Shown here: positions 8,885 to 17,239 of the stretch, in pieces
Layout of the letters: every line of letters starts with the position of its first letter
Position numbering within the stretch: position 1 is the first letter of the stretch
Assembly (NCBI RefSeq): GCF_030690045.1
Contig: NZ_JAUYHK010000014.1
Location: forward strand, 124,001 to 188,000
DNA from: Thalassospira sp.
GTDB taxonomy: Bacteria; Pseudomonadota; Alphaproteobacteria; Rhodospirillales; Thalassospiraceae
Direction of reading: 5' to 3'
DNA: 64,000 bases
Program-made: the position numbers and the translations under genes
The notes under the pieces: generated by a model
The model's input: only the letters and a program-made list of their open reading frames with translations
Databases searched by the model: none
What the model was told of the DNA's origin: nothing

Positions 8885-10711
8885 TTAACCCAGCCCAAGT
8901 TCTTCGCGCAGCATTTCCAGTTCCAGCCAGCGTTCCTCGCAGCTTTCCAGATCGTGGCGTGCCGCAATCAGGCGGTCGGCCTTTTTCTGGAAGGATGCCG
9001 GATCGGTGGTAAACAGGCTGCCATCGGACAGGGCGGCTTCGATATCGGCGATTTCGGCCTCAAGCCCGGCGATTTTGCCCGGCAGCACGTCATATTCGCG
9101 CTGGTCCTTATAGCTCATCTTGCCGCTGCTTTTGGCTTTGGCGCTGTTTTCCGCTGCATTCTTGGCGACATTCTTGCCGGTTGGGGCCGGTTTGGCGCGG
9201 CTGAATTCGATGGCATTTTCCTTGCGTTGTGCCAGATAATCGGAATAACCGCCGGGATATTCTACCGCACTGCCATCGCCTTCCATGACGATGGAGGATG
9301 TTACCACCCGGTCCAGAAAATCGCGATCATGGCTGACCAGAAGCAGGGTGCCTTCATAATCCGACAGCATTTCCTGCAACAGATCCAGCGTATCCATATC
9401 CAGATCGTTGGTCGGTTCGTCCATGATCAGAAGGTTGGTCGGCTTGGCCAGTTGTTTGGCCAGCAACAACCGGTTACGTTCGCCGCCCGAAAGTGCGCCC
9501 ACCGGGCTGCGGGCCTGTTTTTCATCAAACAGGAAATCGCGCAGATAACTGACGACATGGCGCGGATTGCCGCGCACCATCACCTGATCGCCGCCAACAT
9601 CGCACAGGGTATCCCACAAGGTCACACTGTCATCCAGGGCCACCCGCTTCTGATCGAAATAGCTGGGCGTCAGATTGGTGCCGATTTTGACCGTGCCGCT
9701 ATCGGGTGCAATCTGCCCCGTCAGCAATTTCAACAGGGTTGTTTTGCCCGCGCCATTCGGACCAATCACGCCAACCTTGTCGCCGCGCAGAATGCGGGTG
9801 GAAAAACCGTCCAGAATAACGGTATCGCCCCATGATTTGGCAATGTCGGTGGCTTCGATCACCACCTTGCCCGATGTGCTGCCCGTATCGGCGGCAAGGG
9901 ATACATTGCCCTGACGGGCGGTTTGTTCAGACCGGGTTTCGCGCATGTCATACAGGCGGCGCAGGCGACCCTGATTGCGTTTGCGCCGGGCTGAAATGCC
10001 TTGTACCGACCATACTGTTTCCTGGGCGATCAGTTTATCGAGCTTGGCCCGTTCTTCGGATTCCTTGCGATAAACTTCTTCTGACCAGTCTTCAAATTTG
10101 CTGAAATTCTGGTCGGTGCGGCGCATCACGCCACGATCCAGCCACAAGATGCCGTTGGAAACCGCGTTCAAAAATGCCCGGTCATGTGAAATCACGACAA
10201 TAGCGCCGCGAAAACTTTTGATCGCGCCTTCAAGCCATTCAATCGTGGGCAAATCCAGATGGTTGGTCGGCTCGTCCAGCAACAAAATCTGCGGATCGGC
10301 AATCAGGGCGCGGGCAATTGCCGCCCGGCGGCCTTCCCCGCCCGAGAGGGTGGTCGGGTCGGTCGTCGGGTCCAGTTTGACTTCATCCAGCAGAATGGCA
10401 GCGCGATAGGCATAATCTTCTTCATGATCATCAAGGGCCGAAAGCACATATTCCTCAACCGTCGCATAACCCGACAATTTCGGGTCCTGCGGCAGATAGG
10501 CAACCTTGCAGCCCGGCTGGACAAAACGTTCGCCGCCATCGGCTTCGATTTCACCGGCAATGATTTTCAGCAGGGTTGATTTGCCACTGCCATTGCGACC
10601 GACCAGACACAGCCGGTCCCGTTCGCCAATGGCAAACGAAACGTCGGAAAACAGATCGTTGCCGCCAAATGTCAGGCGGATGTCATTGATGTTCAAAAGA
10701 GGCGGAGCCAT
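8885..10711 (-). CDS. ABC-F family ATPase (Uup-like)
   Basis: About 608 residues with two complete ABC ATPase domains in one chain and no membrane segment. Walker A motifs are GRNGSGKSTLLK and GPNGAGKTTLLK, signatures LSGGEGRRAAIA and LSGGERNRLLLA, Walker B ILLLDEPTNHLDL and LLIMDEPTNDLDM. A charged C-terminal coiled coil (KQ-, E- and R-rich, ending EMLREELGLG) fits Uup, which binds DNA/ribosomes. ABC-F proteins act on the ribosome or in structured-DNA stability, not in transport. The ATG at 10711 (MAPPLLNINDIRLTF) is preferred over an upstream in-frame start at 10783 that would add 24 unconserved-looking residues. Confidence 0.93.
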   Translation of the reverse strand: MAPPLLNINDIRLTFGGNDLFSDVSFAIGERDRLCLVGRNGSGKSTLLKIIAGEIEADGGERFVQPGCKVAYLPQDPKLSGYATVEEYVLSALDDHEEDYAYRAAILLDEVKLDPTTDPTTLSGGEGRRAAIARALIADPQILLLDEPTNHLDLPTIEWLEGAIKSFRGAIVVISHDRAFLNAVSNGILWLDRGVMRRTDQNFSKFEDWSEEVYRKESEERAKLDKLIAQETVWSVQGISARRKRNQGRLRRLYDMRETRSEQTARQGNVSLAADTGSTSGKVVIEATDIAKSWGDTVILDGFSTRILRGDKVGVIGPNGAGKTTLLKLLTGQIAPDSGTVKIGTNLTPSYFDQKRVALDDSVTLWDTLCDVGGDQVMVRGNPRHVVSYLRDFLFDEKQARSPVGALSGGERNRLLLAKQLAKPTNLLIMDEPTNDLDMDTLDLLQEMLSDYEGTLLLVSHDRDFLDRVVTSSIVMEGDGSAVEYPGGYSDYLAQRKENAIEFSRAKPAPTGKNVAKNAAENSAKAKSSGKMSYKDQREYDVLPGKIAGLEAEIADIEAALSDGSLFTTDPASFQKKADRLIAARHDLESCEERWLELEMLREELGLG

Positions 10712-10917
10712 GAAAAACCTGAATAACCGGTGAAAAGCAAATGCGCGTGGGCATCTGAAACCGCAAATCACGATTCCATGCAAGGGAAATCATGCGCCCC
10801 GGTGCGGTGGAGCATGTTCCGGTGGTTGATTGATACTCCCCAAACGGGGATATTTTCCCACAGAATTAGAATATATACCTAAGGATAGTTATTGTTTCTT
10901 TAGGTGTGGGGTTTGTG

Positions 10918-12408
10918 ATGGATTTTTTTGGTAAAAAAGCTACCGGAACGACCATTGATGGAGAGCAGGTTATGAAAGCTCTTGATTTATCAATGGGAAT
11001 CATCCGGTTTACGCTGGACGGTACAATTCTGAGCGCAAACGGTAATTTTTGCAGTTTGATGGGATACAGTGCAGATGAAATCGTTGGCAAACATCACAGC
11101 ATGTTTGTCGAGCCGAATTATCGTGACAGTCTGGAATATGCCGCCTTCTGGGAAAAACTGAACCGTGGAAATTATGTGGCGGCCCAGTTCAAACGCCTGG
11201 CAAAGAGTGGAGGGGCCGTTTGGATTGAGGCATCCTATAACCCGGTGTTTGACCGCAAGGGGCGGATTGTCGAGGTGATCAAATTCGCCAGCGATATTAC
11301 AGCCTCGCGAATGCGACAAGCCGAACTGGAAGGCATTTCCGACGCAATTTCCAAATCACAGGCTGTCATCGAATTTGAAATGGACGGCACGATTCTGAAG
11401 GCAAATGAGAATTTTCTGAGTGTAATGGGATATCGTGCAGATGAAATCGTCGGCAAACACCACAGCATGTTTGTCGAGGAAGGCTATGGCAACAGTCCGG
11501 AATACAGAAATTTCTGGAAAGAACTGAACGCAGGTAAATTTCAGGCAGCCCAGTTCAAGCGTATCGGCAAAAATGGCAAGATTGTCTGGATCGAAGCATC
11601 GTATAATCCGATCCTTGACCCGAATGGCAAGCCGGTGAAAGTGACAAAATTCGCCACTGACATTACAGATCAGATCAATTTGCTGGTCGAACTTAAATCG
11701 ATGATTGACAATAATTTCACCGAAATTGATGCCTCGATTGAACAACTGGGTGGTTCGGCCGGATTGGCTTTTTCGGCGTCCAGTGAAACGGCGGTCAATG
11801 TGCAGACTGTTGCCGCCGGTGCAGAACAATTATCGGCATCGATTGCAGAAATTTCCCGGAATATGTCGCAATCACGGACCGCGACGGAACAAATGTTTGA
11901 TCAGGCTGTTTCCGCAGACTCATCAACACAGCGCATGGCTGAAGTCGTTTCTGCGATGGGCGGGATTGTCGAGGTGATCCGAAATATTGCCGGTCAGATT
12001 AACCTTCTTGCTTTGAATGCCACAATTGAATCTGCCCGTGCGGGCGAGGCGGGCAAGGGTTTTGCCGTGGTCGCCAATGAAGTGAAAAATCTGGCCAATC
12101 AGTCGGCCCGTGCGACAGAACAAATTGCGTTGGAAATCAATGGCATCCAGAACATCACAACCGAAGTGGTTGCTTCGCTGAAGTCGATCCGCAATTCGGT
12201 TGAAACGGTGCGCGATAATGTCACGATGATCTCGGCAGCCGTCGAAGAACAAAGTGCCGTTACCGAGGATGTATCTGGCAATATGCAGAATATGTCAGAA
12301 GCCGTAGATGGCTTTTCACGCAATATCGAAAACATCAAGCTGACTGCTGAACTTGTTGCCGGGGCGGTGTTCCGGACAAGGGAAGCCGCACAAATTCTGG
12401 CTCGATAG
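10918..12408 (+). CDS. Cytoplasmic methyl-accepting chemotaxis protein with tandem PAS domains
   Basis: About 496 residues, without transmembrane helices. Two consecutive PAS domains (about 20-130 and 142-250) are so alike (both contain [19 protein letters not shown] and WIEASYNP) that they look like a recent internal duplication. They are followed by the MCP signalling domain, including the hairpin tip [20 protein letters not shown] and [20 protein letters not shown]. It therefore signals to CheA/CheW from the cytosol, probably sensing a redox state or small ligand through the PAS domains. ATG at 10918 follows GGGG by 6 nt; a GTG at 10906 is also in frame. No che genes lie nearby. Confidence 0.92.
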   Translation: MDFFGKKATGTTIDGEQVMKALDLSMGIIRFTLDGTILSANGNFCSLMGYSADEIVGKHHSMFVEPNYRDSLEYAAFWEKLNRGNYVAAQFKRLAKSGGAVWIEASYNPVFDRKGRIVEVIKFASDITASRMRQAELEGISDAISKSQAVIEFEMDGTILKANENFLSVMGYRADEIVGKHHSMFVEEGYGNSPEYRNFWKELNAGKFQAAQFKRIGKNGKIVWIEASYNPILDPNGKPVKVTKFATDITDQINLLVELKSMIDNNFTEIDASIEQLGGSAGLAFSASSETAVNVQTVAAGAEQLSASIAEISRNMSQSRTATEQMFDQAVSADSSTQRMAEVVSAMGGIVEVIRNIAGQINLLALNATIESARAGEAGKGFAVVANEVKNLANQSARATEQIALEINGIQNITTEVVASLKSIRNSVETVRDNVTMISAAVEEQSAVTEDVSGNMQNMSEAVDGFSRNIENIKLTAELVAGAVFRTREAAQILAR

Positions 12409-12449
12409 GTTGTGCCTGAATGCTGTTGTCGTGTGGGGCAGAAAGCGGA

Positions 12450-13238
12450 TCAACGCATATTGCGCTCCTTGCTGATCTGATCCCATGCGGCATTGATGCG
12501 GGCCATTTTCTCGGTGGCAAGGGTGACAAATTCTTCGGGCATGCCCTTGGCGATCAGGGTGTCGGGGTGGTTTTCGCGGATCAGTTTGCGGTAGGCGGCC
12601 TTAAGGTCGTCATTGCTGGCATCGCGCGGCATGCCGATCTGACCATAAGGGTCGCAATCCTGCGGATGGATATTGCCCTGATGAACCCGGTCAAACTCGA
12701 TATCGGCAAAGCCGAAAATGCGCGCAATATTGCGTAAATAGGCTTGTTCGGCGGGATGCAACGCGCCATCGGCCAGTGCAATCTGAAACAGGGCCTCAAG
12801 GATATCCTCCAGCATGGCGCGTTCCCCGGCAAACAGGACGGCCAGTTGCCTTGCATAGGGTTCGTAACCATCGGCCGATGTACGGGCCTGATCAAAAATA
12901 CGACCGACTTCGGGCATTTCGTGGGGCTGAACGTTAAAGGCGCGTTTGAAGGCATTGATTTCATCGCGGGTGACATGACCATCAACCTTGGCCATTTTCG
13001 CCGCCAGCACAATGACACCGGTGGCAAAGGCGACCTGACGCGGATCGGCATCACCGGTTCCTCCGCCGCCATTTCCCCACGGCCCCTTATAGGATCCGCC
13101 CTGTCTGGCGGACTCAAGGCTGCCTTTGGCATGCAGGCGATCCACAACATGTCCCGCCGCCGTTCCCAGAAGGGCACCTAACGGCCCGCCTAATGCGAAA
13201 CCGGCCGTACCGCCAATGATTTTGCCCCAGATGCTCAT
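12450..13238 (-). CDS. DjlA-like TerB/J-domain co-chaperone
   Basis: 262 residues in DjlA order: an N-terminal glycine-rich hydrophobic segment (IIGGTAGFALGGPLGALLGTAAG, about 7-29) likely to anchor it in the inner membrane, a Gly-rich linker, a TerB domain (about 68-180; VDGHVTRDEINAFKRAF and ALADGALHPAEQAYL), and a C-terminal J domain (about 200-262) with intact HPD at 224-226. It should stimulate DnaK ATPase at the membrane. Convergent with the chemoreceptor gene, 41 bp away. E. coli DjlA affects envelope stress signalling; whether that holds here is unknown. Confidence 0.88.
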   Translation of the reverse strand: MSIWGKIIGGTAGFALGGPLGALLGTAAGHVVDRLHAKGSLESARQGGSYKGPWGNGGGGTGDADPRQVAFATGVIVLAAKMAKVDGHVTRDEINAFKRAFNVQPHEMPEVGRIFDQARTSADGYEPYARQLAVLFAGERAMLEDILEALFQIALADGALHPAEQAYLRNIARIFGFADIEFDRVHQGNIHPQDCDPYGQIGMPRDASNDDLKAAYRKLIRENHPDTLIAKGMPEEFVTLATEKMARINAAWDQISKERNMR

Positions 13239-13493
13239 GCCGGTTTCCTGTCGTCCTGTCTGTGCGATGTCGTTTCATGATGATGTACACCGGGAGCCGG
13301 GCGCGGTCAAAGCCCGGAATGCCGGGAAGCCGGGCCTTCGAGATTGATATCGTTAGTTTGATAACGATTTGTCGTCAATAATGGGTCTTTTATCCCTTGT
13401 TTGTTGGATGTTTTGTAAAGTAAAATCCCGATAATATGTTTTCAAGGTCCGAAGGACATAAATTTCGGGCAGACATTTGGGGTATGGAACGTC

Positions 13494-14003
13494 ATGGCTG
13501 ATAAACCGCGCATTGTGTCTTCGTCGCATCTGGTGTCCGAACGGGCGGTGGAATTGTCGGAACTGGAATTTGCCCTGATTCTGTCGGGCAATGCCTTTAA
13601 CCGCTGGGTTGTGCGCTGTATGCGGGCGGCGGGGATGCCCGATTTGTCGGTGCTTGATATTCTGGTGCTGCATAATGTCAATTCCCGCGAACGCGAAAAA
13701 AGCCTGTCGGAAGTCTGTTTCGTTTTGAATGTCGAAGACAGCCATCTGGTCAATTATGCCCTGAAAAAACTGCGCAAGATCGGGCTGGTTGACGGGGTCA
13801 AACGCGCCAAGGAAGTGCATTATGGCACCACCAAAGAAGGCCGCGAAATGTGTGAGAAATACCGCGAAGTTCGCGAGGCCTGCCTGATTGAAACCTTTCA
13901 GCGGCTGGGCATCAACCATGCCGAGGTTGGCGATGTCGCCAAAACCCTGCGTGCCCTGTCGGGGGTTTACGATCAGGCATCGCGGGCTGCCAGTGCGATG
14001 TGA
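13494..14003 (+). CDS. Winged-helix (MarR-like) transcriptional regulator
   Basis: 169 residues forming a MarR-type winged helix: SVLDILVLHNVN, then SLSEVCFVLNVEDSHLVNYALKKLRKIGLVDGVKRAKEV as recognition helix and wing, and a C-terminal dimerisation helix (VGDVAKTLRALSGVYDQA). It is followed by its own terminator (14026-14063) and then the TRAP transporter genes on the same strand, which makes it a candidate regulator of that uptake module. Its ligand is unknown. Confidence 0.8.
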   Translation: MADKPRIVSSSHLVSERAVELSELEFALILSGNAFNRWVVRCMRAAGMPDLSVLDILVLHNVNSREREKSLSEVCFVLNVEDSHLVNYALKKLRKIGLVDGVKRAKEVHYGTTKEGREMCEKYREVREACLIETFQRLGINHAEVGDVAKTLRALSGVYDQASRAASAM

Positions 14004-14025
14004 TCCGATTCTGTTTTTTCGACGT

Positions 14026-14063
14026 CAAAAGCCGCAAGCAGTTTCCGCTGCTTACGGCTTTTC
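14026..14063 (+). terminator. Hairpin terminator after the MarR-like gene
   Basis: AAAAGCCG-AAGCAG pairs with CTGCTT-CGGCTTTT across a short loop, ending in TTTTCC. It separates the regulator from the TRAP operon. Confidence 0.75.
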
Positions 14064-14248
14064 CTATTCTGGCAGAAAAGTAAATATTGTTTCTGATCAA
14101 TTGCTTGGGTGGTTTAGAGGGCGCAATGTGAGCATAAGTTGCCCGCTTTACGCATATCTGCCATGAAATAACATTGACAAATTACCGATAAAATGTGACC
14201 GTTTTGTGGGAAGGCTACCACGCAACATAAAAACGGGAGACATCAAAA

Positions 14249-15223
14249 ATGTTTAAAAAAGCGCTTTCGACCGCCGCCATTGCGGCATTTACCCTTTCGA
14301 CAAGTGCGGCATTTGCCGCCGATAAATGGGATATGGCGACTCCGTATCCCGACGCGACATTCCACACCCAGAACATCATCGAATTTGCCAAGGACGTTAA
14401 AGAAGCCACCAATGGCGATCTTGAAATCACTGTGCATTCGGGCGGGTCGCTGTTCAAGCATCCGGACATCAAACGGTCGGTGCAGCGCGGTCTGGTTCCG
14501 GCCGGTGAAACCCTGATTTCGTTACTGGCAAACGAAGATCCGATCTATAATCTTGATGCCATTCCGTTCCTTGCCACCAGCTATGATCAGGCACAGAAAT
14601 TATGGCAGGTCTCGCGCCCGACGATCGAGGCCAAACTGGCCGCCGAAGGCCTGAAGGTTCTGTATGCCGTCGCATGGCCATCCCAGGGGCTTTACACCAG
14701 CAAGGAAGTCAATTCGGTTACCGATTTGTCGGGTATCCGGTTTCGCGCCTATAACAGCGCGACCTCCAAGCTGGCCGATCTGACCGGTATGGTTTCGACC
14801 CAGGTTGAAGTGCCCGAAATCCCGACCGCCTTTGCCACCGGTATTGTCGAGGCGATGATGACATCGCCCTCTACCGGTGCCAATTCCAAGGCATGGGATT
14901 TTGTCAGCAATTTCTATGACGTGCAGGCATGGCTTCCGAAAAACATGGTGATCGTCAATGCGAAGGCATTTGACGCCCTGTCGGCAGAAACCCAGCAGGC
15001 GGTTCTGGATGCCGCAGCCCGTGCCGAAACCCGTGGCTGGGAAATGAGCGTTGCCGAAACCGACGCCCAGAAAAAAGTTCTGGCCGATAACGGCATGACA
15101 GTTGCCGCACCCAGCGCTGATCTGAAAGACGGTCTGTCAAAGGTAGGTGAAACCATGGTCACCGACTGGCTTGCCGAAGCCGGTGCCGAAGGCCAGGCGA
15201 TTGTTGACGCCTTCCGTCAGTAA
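14249..15223 (+). CDS. TRAP transporter solute-binding protein (DctP family)
   Basis: 324-residue periplasmic receptor of a tripartite ATP-independent transporter. A standard signal peptide (MFKKALSTAAIAAFTLSTSAAFA) is followed by the DctP fold: HTQNIIEFAKDVKEATNGDLEI, GLVPAGETLISLL and GIRFRAYNSATSKLADLTGM, which contains the conserved arginine region that binds a carboxylate. GGAG lies a few nt before the ATG. The two membrane subunits follow. The presence of a hydantoinase/oxoprolinase downstream suggests that the ligand is a cyclic amide/carboxylate such as 5-oxoproline or a hydantoin. This is inference. Confidence 0.93.
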   Translation: MFKKALSTAAIAAFTLSTSAAFAADKWDMATPYPDATFHTQNIIEFAKDVKEATNGDLEITVHSGGSLFKHPDIKRSVQRGLVPAGETLISLLANEDPIYNLDAIPFLATSYDQAQKLWQVSRPTIEAKLAAEGLKVLYAVAWPSQGLYTSKEVNSVTDLSGIRFRAYNSATSKLADLTGMVSTQVEVPEIPTAFATGIVEAMMTSPSTGANSKAWDFVSNFYDVQAWLPKNMVIVNAKAFDALSAETQQAVLDAAARAETRGWEMSVAETDAQKKVLADNGMTVAAPSADLKDGLSKVGETMVTDWLAEAGAEGQAIVDAFRQ

Positions 15224-15239
15224 TTTTGCACATACGGCG

Positions 15240-15272
15240 TTTTCGGGCCCGGATGATTTTCCGGGCCCGAAA
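15240..15272 (+). terminator. Intercistronic GC-rich hairpin between TRAP receptor and permease genes
   Basis: A near-perfect inverted repeat, TTTCGGGCCCGGA / TCCGGGCCCGAAA with a 5-nt loop, lies 17 bp after the receptor stop. It could be a leaky terminator or a 3' stabiliser that gives more receptor than permease, as is common in binding-protein operons. Confidence 0.75.
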
Positions 15273-15312
15273 AACCGCAACTTCGATAATACTGTTCCGG
15301 GGCCCATGGGCG

Positions 15313-15849
15313 ATGGCGGAACGGAAGGGGATGGTTGTGCGTAAAATACTGGATGTTTTGTTCAGAATAAGCGGCGGTCTGGCAGCAGTTTTTCTGGTGA
15401 TGATTGCCTTGTTGATTTTGGCGCAATCCATCGGGCGGCTGGTCGGCATTGCCGTGCATGATGCCAATGAAATGGCCGGGTTTTGCCTTGCTGCGGCGAC
15501 GTTTCTGGCACTGGGGTCATCCTTGCGGGCCGGATCGCATATCCGGGTGTTGCTGGTGATTTCGCATTTGCAAGGGACCATGCGCCGGGTGCTGGAGCTT
15601 TTCTCCCTGCTGCTGGCGACGTTTCTGGCGGGATATTTCACCTACTGGATTGCCGATCTGGCGCATGAAAGCTGGTCTTATGGTGATACGTCGCCCGGTG
15701 TTCTGGCCTTTCCGTTATGGATACCGCAGGCCGCGATGGTCTTTGGGCTGGTGATGCTGACCGTGGCGCTGATTGAGGCCCTGTTTGACATGGTGCGCGG
15801 GCGCAATCCTTTATATGCCGAACGCGAAACCCGCGATCTGACGGAATAG
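15313..15849 (+). CDS. TRAP transporter small permease (DctQ family)
   Basis: Inner-membrane small subunit with four predicted helices (about residues 12-32, 48-66, 88-108 and 126-148): LAAVFLVMIALLILAQSIGR, AGFCLAAATFLALGS and IPQAAMVFGLVMLTVALIEAL. The start is uncertain: ATG 15313, ATG 15331 and GTG 15337 (with GGAAGGGG 6 nt upstream) are in frame. The frame is also open upstream into the hairpin at 15240-15272, which should not be coding. It couples with DctM to the binding protein encoded upstream. Confidence 0.88.
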   Translation: MAERKGMVVRKILDVLFRISGGLAAVFLVMIALLILAQSIGRLVGIAVHDANEMAGFCLAAATFLALGSSLRAGSHIRVLLVISHLQGTMRRVLELFSLLLATFLAGYFTYWIADLAHESWSYGDTSPGVLAFPLWIPQAAMVFGLVMLTVALIEALFDMVRGRNPLYAERETRDLTE

Positions 15850-15858
15850 GAAACGATC

Positions 15859-17160
15859 ATGGATGTTCTTCAAATTGGCGTCGTCCTGATGGCTCTGTTG
15901 TTCCTGTTCCTTGGGGCAGGGGTATGGGTGGCGCTGTCTCTGTTTGCCGTCGGGGTGATCGGACTTGAATTTTTTACCAATGCGCAAACTGGCCCAATCA
16001 TCGCGACCACCGCATGGGCGGGGATTGCAAGCTGGTCATTGGCCCCGTTGCCGTTGTTTATCTGGATGGGGGAAATCCTGTTTCGGTCCCGTCTGTCCGA
16101 AGACATGTTTACCGGCCTGACGCCGTGGCTGAACAAATTGCCGGGCCGCCTGTTGCACGTCAATATTCTGGGTTGCGGCATTTTTGCTGCCGTATCCGGG
16201 TCGTCGGCGGCAACTGCGGCCACCATTGGCCGCATGTCGATCCCAGAATTGCGCAAGCAGGGTTATGCCGACAATATGATCCTTGGCACCCTTGCCGGGT
16301 CAGGTACGCTGGGCCTTTTGATCCCGCCATCGATCATCCTGATTGTCTATGGCGTGTCGGCGGAATTGTCGATTGCGCGGTTGTTTGTCGCCGGTGTCCT
16401 GCCCGGTGTGATGCTGATTTCCCTGTTTATGGGCTTTGTCATTATCTGGGCGTTGATCAACAAACACAAAATGCCTGCGGCGGCGGAAACATTGCCGTTC
16501 ATGGCAAAAATCCGGGCTTCGGGCCGGTTGATTCCGGTGGTATTGCTGATTGTCGCCGTCATCGGATCGATTTATGGCGGCATCGCCACCCCGACCGAGG
16601 CTGCCGCCTTTGGCGTGGTCGGGGCCCTGTTGCTGTCGGCTGGCAGCGGCACCCTGAACTGGCAAAGTTTTGTTGACGGTGTTTTGGGCGCGACCCGCAC
16701 ATCCTGCATGATCTGCTTTATTCTGGTCGGGGCGGCGGTTTTGACCGTGGCGATGGGCTTTACCGGCATTCCGCGTGGTCTGGCGGCCTGGATCGCCGAG
16801 ATGAATTTGTCGCCCTATGCGCTTTTGGCCGCTTTGACAGTATTCTTCATCATTCTGGGTTGTTTTCTGGACGGGATTTCGGTGGTGGTGCTGACCACCT
16901 CGATCATTCTGCCGATGGTGCAGGCCGCCGGGATCGATCTTTTGTGGTTTGGCATCTATGTCGTTCTGGTGGTTGAGATGTCGCAAATCACCCCGCCGGT
17001 CGGCTTCAACCTTTTTGTCCTGCAAGGATTGACGGGGAAAAACCTGTTTTCCATTGCCTGGGCGTCCTTGCCGTTTTTCTTCCTGCTGCTGCTGGCGGTG
17101 CTGATGATTACGGTGTTTCCCGATATCGCGACATGGTTACCGGCCCAAATGGGCAGATAA
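15859..17160 (+). CDS. TRAP transporter large permease (DctM family)
   Basis: 433-residue transport subunit with about twelve hydrophobic segments, using an ion gradient for uptake. Family features include GCGIFAAVSGSSAATAATIG, GTLGLLIPPSIILIVYGV and MSQITPPVGFNLFVLQGLTG. It begins 9 bp after the small permease stop and is clearly in the same operon. Its length is normal for the family. The next gene is the fused oxoprolinase/hydantoinase, 79 bp downstream. Confidence 0.95.
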   Translation: MDVLQIGVVLMALLFLFLGAGVWVALSLFAVGVIGLEFFTNAQTGPIIATTAWAGIASWSLAPLPLFIWMGEILFRSRLSEDMFTGLTPWLNKLPGRLLHVNILGCGIFAAVSGSSAATAATIGRMSIPELRKQGYADNMILGTLAGSGTLGLLIPPSIILIVYGVSAELSIARLFVAGVLPGVMLISLFMGFVIIWALINKHKMPAAAETLPFMAKIRASGRLIPVVLLIVAVIGSIYGGIATPTEAAAFGVVGALLLSAGSGTLNWQSFVDGVLGATRTSCMICFILVGAAVLTVAMGFTGIPRGLAAWIAEMNLSPYALLAALTVFFIILGCFLDGISVVVLTTSIILPMVQAAGIDLLWFGIYVVLVVEMSQITPPVGFNLFVLQGLTGKNLFSIAWASLPFFFLLLLAVLMITVFPDIATWLPAQMGR

Positions 17161-17239
17161 CCTGATCCGGGCCCGTCATGGGTCATCTGGACTGATCACG
17201 ATTTTATTCTGAATTCCGATGCTCAAGGAGTTAGGCGTC

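Noticed and set aside
14174..14200. TTGACA as -35 for the TRAP promoter
   Set aside because: No -10 match at proper spacing.
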